This document shows positions 59,638-64,000 of a stretch of DNA of 64,000 nt, in pieces. Source of the stretch: Stereum hirsutum FP-91666 SS1 (Eukaryota; Basidiomycota; Agaricomycetes; Russulales; Stereaceae). Positions within the stretch are counted from its first letter, which is position 1; each line of letters starts with the position of its first letter. The DNA is taken from assembly GCF_000264905.1 (NCBI RefSeq), contig NW_006763132.1, forward strand, positions 2,578,719-2,642,718, given 5' to 3'. A program made the translations under genes and the position numbers. The notes beneath the pieces were generated by a model. It was not told the DNA's origin. It saw only the letters and a program-made list of their open reading frames with translations, and ran no database searches.

Positions 59638-61636
59638 GGAGTATAAGTGACCCGAGGTCAACACCGAGGAGCGGCTGAGAAGATACAGGACGACGACAAG
59701 CCTTAGCAAGACGAGAAAGCAACGAAAGCCTCAAGCTGATATATGTGTCAGCGAACCCAAAAGAGAGTAGTCCGTTAGATCCAGTACGTTCATCGAACGA
59801 TCGTCCACCAGTTTACCAGGATTGTCAGTAATCATTAATCAGCCGTTGACGCGTCTATTCGGGTAACATTCGAGTTAAGAATATTAGTTGGCCGTCCACG
59901 AGGACCTATCGGCACCGTGCTACCAGAGCTGTATCGAACTTATGCTCGTGGGCATCGCCGCCGCGAGGACGCGCAATCGTGCGCAGTGGTGGGCGCGTCA
60001 TAGTTCTCAACACAGAGCCCCGGAGTAACTTCTGGTCATACTGAAACCTGAAGATGCCGGCATATTTAGTTGTGGGGGCTGTTCACTAGATAACGAAGTT
60101 GTTCGAAGAGCTATTTAGAGCAAGTGTCCTGCATCAGAATATATTCCACCCTGAGATCTAGACCTACCGGTTCAGTGGATGCCTGTCCGTAACGATATAG
60201 ACTCACTCGTTCTAGTTCTAAATCACACCCAAAAGGTGAACCGGGAGAGACCTCGCCCCGATACCCAGGTTATTCTGGGATGTGTGACCAAAATACAGGC
60301 ATCCAGTGTTGCACCCAATGACGCGAATTCCAAACCGAGGATGGCGGCAACGACGCGTAACAAAGCGGCACGGCGACAGACTGAGAGACGACCTCATAAG
60401 CACATGCACAATAATGGCAGGTTTTGGGGGATATCGGGGGTTCAATTCGCCGATCACGGTGTTTTTAACCCTATGTCAAAGGTGCTCGGAGAGGTTTGAG
60501 AAAATATCACCTTTCCCAGAGGATCGTTGTGGAATCCGAGTCGTGGCGCCTGAAAAGATATCAGAAGTAAACGGACAAGTTGTAGCCATGTACCAGGAGA
60601 CTGGTGATCTTATCTTATCTTCCAACTTATTACTCGCACCACCTCTAGCGGGCATGTAGGCGTGAACAAAGAGTGACGCAATGCGAATCTCCGCGTGCGC
60701 GCACGGACGTGTTTGATCTGGCACAGACAGCAACGACAATGCTCGACTTGGACGTGGCTTCCTCCGTCTTGCATTGACAGGTCGGAGAAGCCATCAAGCT
60801 GGCAAGAAGCTTGATGGATCTGATGTATCGTTCTTCTCTCCCGCGCCCCTCCCGCCTCTTCTTACGCAAGCCCGACGTTCTCTTCTTCGTGGAGCTGATG
60901 CCATTGTGGGGTTCAGCATCGTGTCCGGAGCTGGCAAGAGTAGCAATGCACTCTACCATCTCGGTCCCCCTTGTGTAGCCTCATGTCACTAGCTCAATGG
61001 AAACTCTCCGCGGGCATTCTGTCTTGGATCAGCGTTCTGACCTCCCAACGTACTCGGAGCAGTTACACGCGCTCAGGTGCCGAGTAACACTGATACACAC
61101 CGCACCACGCCGCAACATATCACTCCTGTTCATTTTATTTGGGTATGCAGACTGCATACGGAGTGTATTTTTTAGACAAATTCTGGGTGCCCTTGATTCT
61201 CGGAAGCTGAGCATCGCTCGAACTCCTCGCATTAGTTGTCAAGTGGCCTCGTTGCTCTTAGGTTTGTGGAGTGTGTTGCTTCTTGGGTCTGTTAAATGCA
61301 TGTGTCTTCACCTTGTTTAGCTTTCTTGGAGATGCTGACATTTGGTGGTCGATCGTCGAACCGGGTAGAAGCCCGACAAGGGCTGCCCCACTCTCGAATA
61401 TGCAGTAGGTGTTGCCTCCGGCTCTTGTTTCCGTGAAGAATTTCGGGTCTCCAGGCCACTCTGGATTATCATTTGACAATGATCTCCTTGTGTTCTTCCT
61501 TGCAACGAATCCCGATGTTTACTTGGTGGTCATTATCCCGAAACAAGTCTTAGGAGAGCTGATCCATCTAGAACAGCTCTGTAGACATCGTTTCAATTTC
61601 CCAAATTTCTGGAACTCCACCTGTTTCATTTTCTGA
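59638..61636. other. Intergenic region between ABC transporter and transposase genes (about 2 kb)
   Basis: Holds the ABCC promoter and, further right, sequence upstream of the transposase. Short open frames overlap on both strands (60179-60499, 60645-60959) without recognisable domains. A terminal inverted repeat of the element might lie here, but I could not identify one because the partner end is outside the window. Confidence 0.4.
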
Positions 61637-64000
61637 ATGGTCTCTTCTGACCACAGTAATGCTATTCTATTTTATCTTCTCAATCAAGCTTTTCGGGACA
61701 CCCTCACACCCTCGTGTCCAAATGCAGATCGGTTTGAGAAGGCGAGCAACTCAGACTTGGATTTGACTATTGTGTACATGGTACGACACAGGTATTCTTG
61801 CATCAGAGTTGTATGCTCCTTCGAGATTTCTTTCAGGGTCTCCTAGAGCAGAGACATTCAGTGCTGCTGACTTTCCCCTCAGCTTACTCCTCGCTATTCG
61901 TCTACCCCGCTCTCCTAACGTTCCCAAGTATAATATTTATGACACCATGCCAAAACTCTTACACCTCGCAGAAACATCAATAGAGTTGTTGACATTGCCA
62001 TTACCGTTGTCTGAAACAATTGTTAGTGGTGACTGTATTTTTCCGAGGACATAACTCAGTACTCCACTCTTTTTTAGGCTAGATCTTCGGATGACACGGA
62101 AAATGTGTTGAAGTCAGCGGTAGGTGACAACCAAACCGAGGTATATTTCACTACAATCTATCAATTTGACGTCCCCTAAATATTTTCATTGTCAGTCGAG
62201 CTCGTCGGAGCAGAAGTGCCGGCTGGGTGAAGAGTCGAAGAATTCCTATGTGCCGGATATTGGATGGGATATAAGACGGAACGATGTCAAGGTTGGTTTT
62301 CGGGTAGTACTACTTTTTACCTTTGGCTGATTTTCCGAAACACAAATATACGTGTTGTACAGGTTCCGCTTAGACAGTTGTGGATCACTGCCGAACAGAA
62401 GGAACACCTCAGCGATATTTACGCGACTCAGTCGGAGTATAGGAAAACATTTATCGCCACAGACTCTGTTCAGGCTGTGGCCAATACTCTCCTCACTCAG
62501 CATGGCCTAGATTACGCGACTCGTGAACAACTGGAGAGCAGATGGAAGACCGTATGGAGTACGAAGTGGAAGTCAGGGGACGGAAATATGCAGAGGGTAC
62601 TGCTTCAATGGTAAATACCTTTTCAATATTCTATCGTGCTATGCTACATTTTTTGATATCATAGCGCTTGTGGTTACAATACCGATGCCCGTCAACACTC
62701 AACTGCCCGCCGTCTGAACAAGAACGTCTCGAATGAGGACCTGTGGACCCGTCACGCCCCCTACGACTTCACAGGATGTTTGGCGCACGCCGATATCACA
62801 TTTACGGACTCAAACATGATCACCCGTATTGTAGGTTACTTCGACCACAATGAATCTTGTCAGACTTCCTCTCTTGTTCGCTATCCCGCTATCCCGATAC
62901 ATCCTCATGTTCTAGAAGTCGCATTGGCCCAGCTCGCAGATGGCGCAAAGTACGTGAAACATTCTCCAGATATTATTACAACGTCAGTCCGACTCGTCGG
63001 TGACTGATATTTTCTCTGCTTGTACAGTATCCGTACCGTGCAGAAGCGTAATACTCAGATGTGCGAGCAGCGTCTCTATCGTGATCAGCTCACCACAGAC
63101 CCCCTCCGGGCCAACTTTCGCTACGAGCTGAGCAGATCCGATTACTCTCGACTTCATCGCCGCCATCACGAAGCTAAGGGGATTGATATCGACGTCTTAC
63201 CACAGTATAATGTGGACGAATGGCTACAGCCAGGGCATCCTAATTTCAAGCCCACCATCTATGAAGCCGTCTTTCACTACTCCGCTCGTACGAGCAAATC
63301 CGAGCGTTTCGAAGTCTGTATATGCACTCCAGACATGGAAGATGCTGCTTGGTCGTACACGTACGAGTCACAGATGATACTCGATGGTACTTTCGGCGTC
63401 GCATCTTCGAGACTGCTCTTATTCATCGCCATGAGCGTCGACGAAGAGCGCAAGGGTGTTCCAATCGCTCTCTTCCTCTTCTCAGCACCTACGGGAAATC
63501 GTGCCACTCATGCTGGTTATGATACGAAGATCCTCACAAAACTATTGACCACTTGGAAGGAGTGGATGACGAAACGCCCATCTTCCCGGGGCCGTATCTT
63601 TGCGCCTGCCACAGTGATCACAGACACAGATACTAAGGAGCGAGGTGCTTTGAACATAGCTTGGCCCGGCGTAATTCTTCTCCTCTGTAAATTCCACGTA
63701 CGCCAATGCTGGACGAACAAGCGAACCTCTTTACTTGGAAAGCGTGTAGAGTCTGTTTGGAAGTCACACGTTCAAAACCGACTTCGAACCCTTGAAAATG
63801 CGTGCGTATTATTCTGCTTTTTTCAAGGCCTCGAACTGATGTGTTGAAAAATATTGCAGACTTCTCGCATCTACTACCTTCGATAGTGCCTGTGCCCTGA
63901 TAGTCTCCGAGCGGTCGCACCTCTCCCTCCTCCAGGGCGAATCGGATAGCCAAAATTTCGCTGTGGCTGGGCTTGCATTTCTCTCTTACATGGAAGAAAC
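61637..64000 (+). mobile_element. Mutator-like (MULE) transposase gene, truncated by right edge
   Basis: Multi-exon transposase. Readable exons include NSYVPDIGWDIRRNDVK, then VPLRQLWITAEQKEHLSDIY and YATREQLESRWKTVWSTKWK. Across an intron at about 62612 comes CACGYNTDARQHSTARRLNK, a Cys/His zinc-binding-like segment. Then follow DFTGCLAHADITFTDSNMIT and, from about 63030, SDYSRLHRRHHEAKGIDIDV. The catalytic core shows the first Asp in QMILDGTFGVASSR, the second Asp in TVITDTDTKERGALN and the conserved CKFHVRQCW. This order matches the MULE domain. The third acidic residue should lie past the right edge. A last visible exon gives TTFDSACALIVSERSHLSLL. Reading frames look intact, so the copy may be young. 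The start at 61637 (MVSSDHSNAILFYLLNQ) is tentative, and the 61.6-62.2 kb exons are the least certain. Confidence 0.72.

Noticed and set aside
60430..60460. GGTTCAATTC as a tRNA B box
   Set aside because: No matching T-arm stem, A box or acceptor stem around it.
1..64000. Secondary-metabolite gene cluster
   Set aside because: An ABC transporter, MFS transporter, FAD oxidase and GST are present but scattered, with no core synthase, P450 or pathway regulator.

Overview
This window is nuclear DNA of a filamentous basidiomycete, most likely an Agaricomycete. Nearly every gene is cut by many short introns (about 50-60 nt, GT-AG), genes lie densely on both strands, and several belong to families I know as typical of mushroom-forming fungi: the F-box-like family, the fungal MLKL-like N-terminal family, a serine-rich family ending in GERILKGHFDGF, SV2-like MFS carriers and rhodopsin-fold integral membrane proteins. 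No rRNA, tRNA or CRISPR array was recognised. Exon structures were read by hand from the sequence and the resulting proteins judged from family knowledge; no database search was run.

Layout. 0-1.2 kb (-): N-terminal part of a YTH-family m6A reader with an RRM, cut by the left edge. 1.9-3.6 kb (-): ATG15-type vacuolar lipase. 4.2-5.8 kb (+): peroxisomal adenine nucleotide carrier. 6.4-9.3 kb (-): ATG22 vacuolar amino-acid effluxer with two micro-exons. 9.5-11.5 kb (-): arrestin-like protein. 12.25-14.5 kb (+): MIC60. 14.7-16.0 kb (-): conserved coiled-coil protein. 16.6-18.7 kb (-): FG nucleoporin of the Nup49/Nup58 type. 21.3-24.5 kb (+): neutral trehalase. 25.8-27.8 kb (+): Mn-type cation diffusion facilitator. 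28.3-29.9 kb (+): a second ATG15-type lipase with matching exon structure. 30.7-32.9 kb (-): SV2-like MFS transporter. 35.2-36.9 kb (+): rhodopsin-fold membrane protein. 37.2-40.0 kb (-): secreted FAD-linked oxidase. 40.6-42.0 kb (-): F-box-like protein. 43.2-44.3 kb (+): phi-like GST. 47.2-48.1 kb (+): serine-rich basidiomycete protein. 49.4-50.4 kb (-): ankyrin-like protein. 51.2-53.5 kb (+): MLKL-like four-helix domain fused to a pseudokinase. 54.0-59.6 kb (-): full-length ABCC (Yor1-type) transporter. 61.6-64 kb (+): Mutator-like transposase cut by the right edge.

How it fits together. The first 30 kb is rich in organelle and nutrient-recycling functions: two vacuolar lipases, the vacuolar amino-acid exporter ATG22, the peroxisomal ATP carrier, trehalose breakdown and Mn transport. 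The second half is more accessory: small-molecule transport and detoxification (MFS, ABCC, GST, FAD oxidase), lineage-specific proteins and a transposon. The most interesting gene is the MLKL-like/pseudokinase fusion at 51.2-53.5 kb, a candidate fungal cell-death or immune-type protein. The duplicated ATG15 lipases beside ATG22 are the second point worth following.
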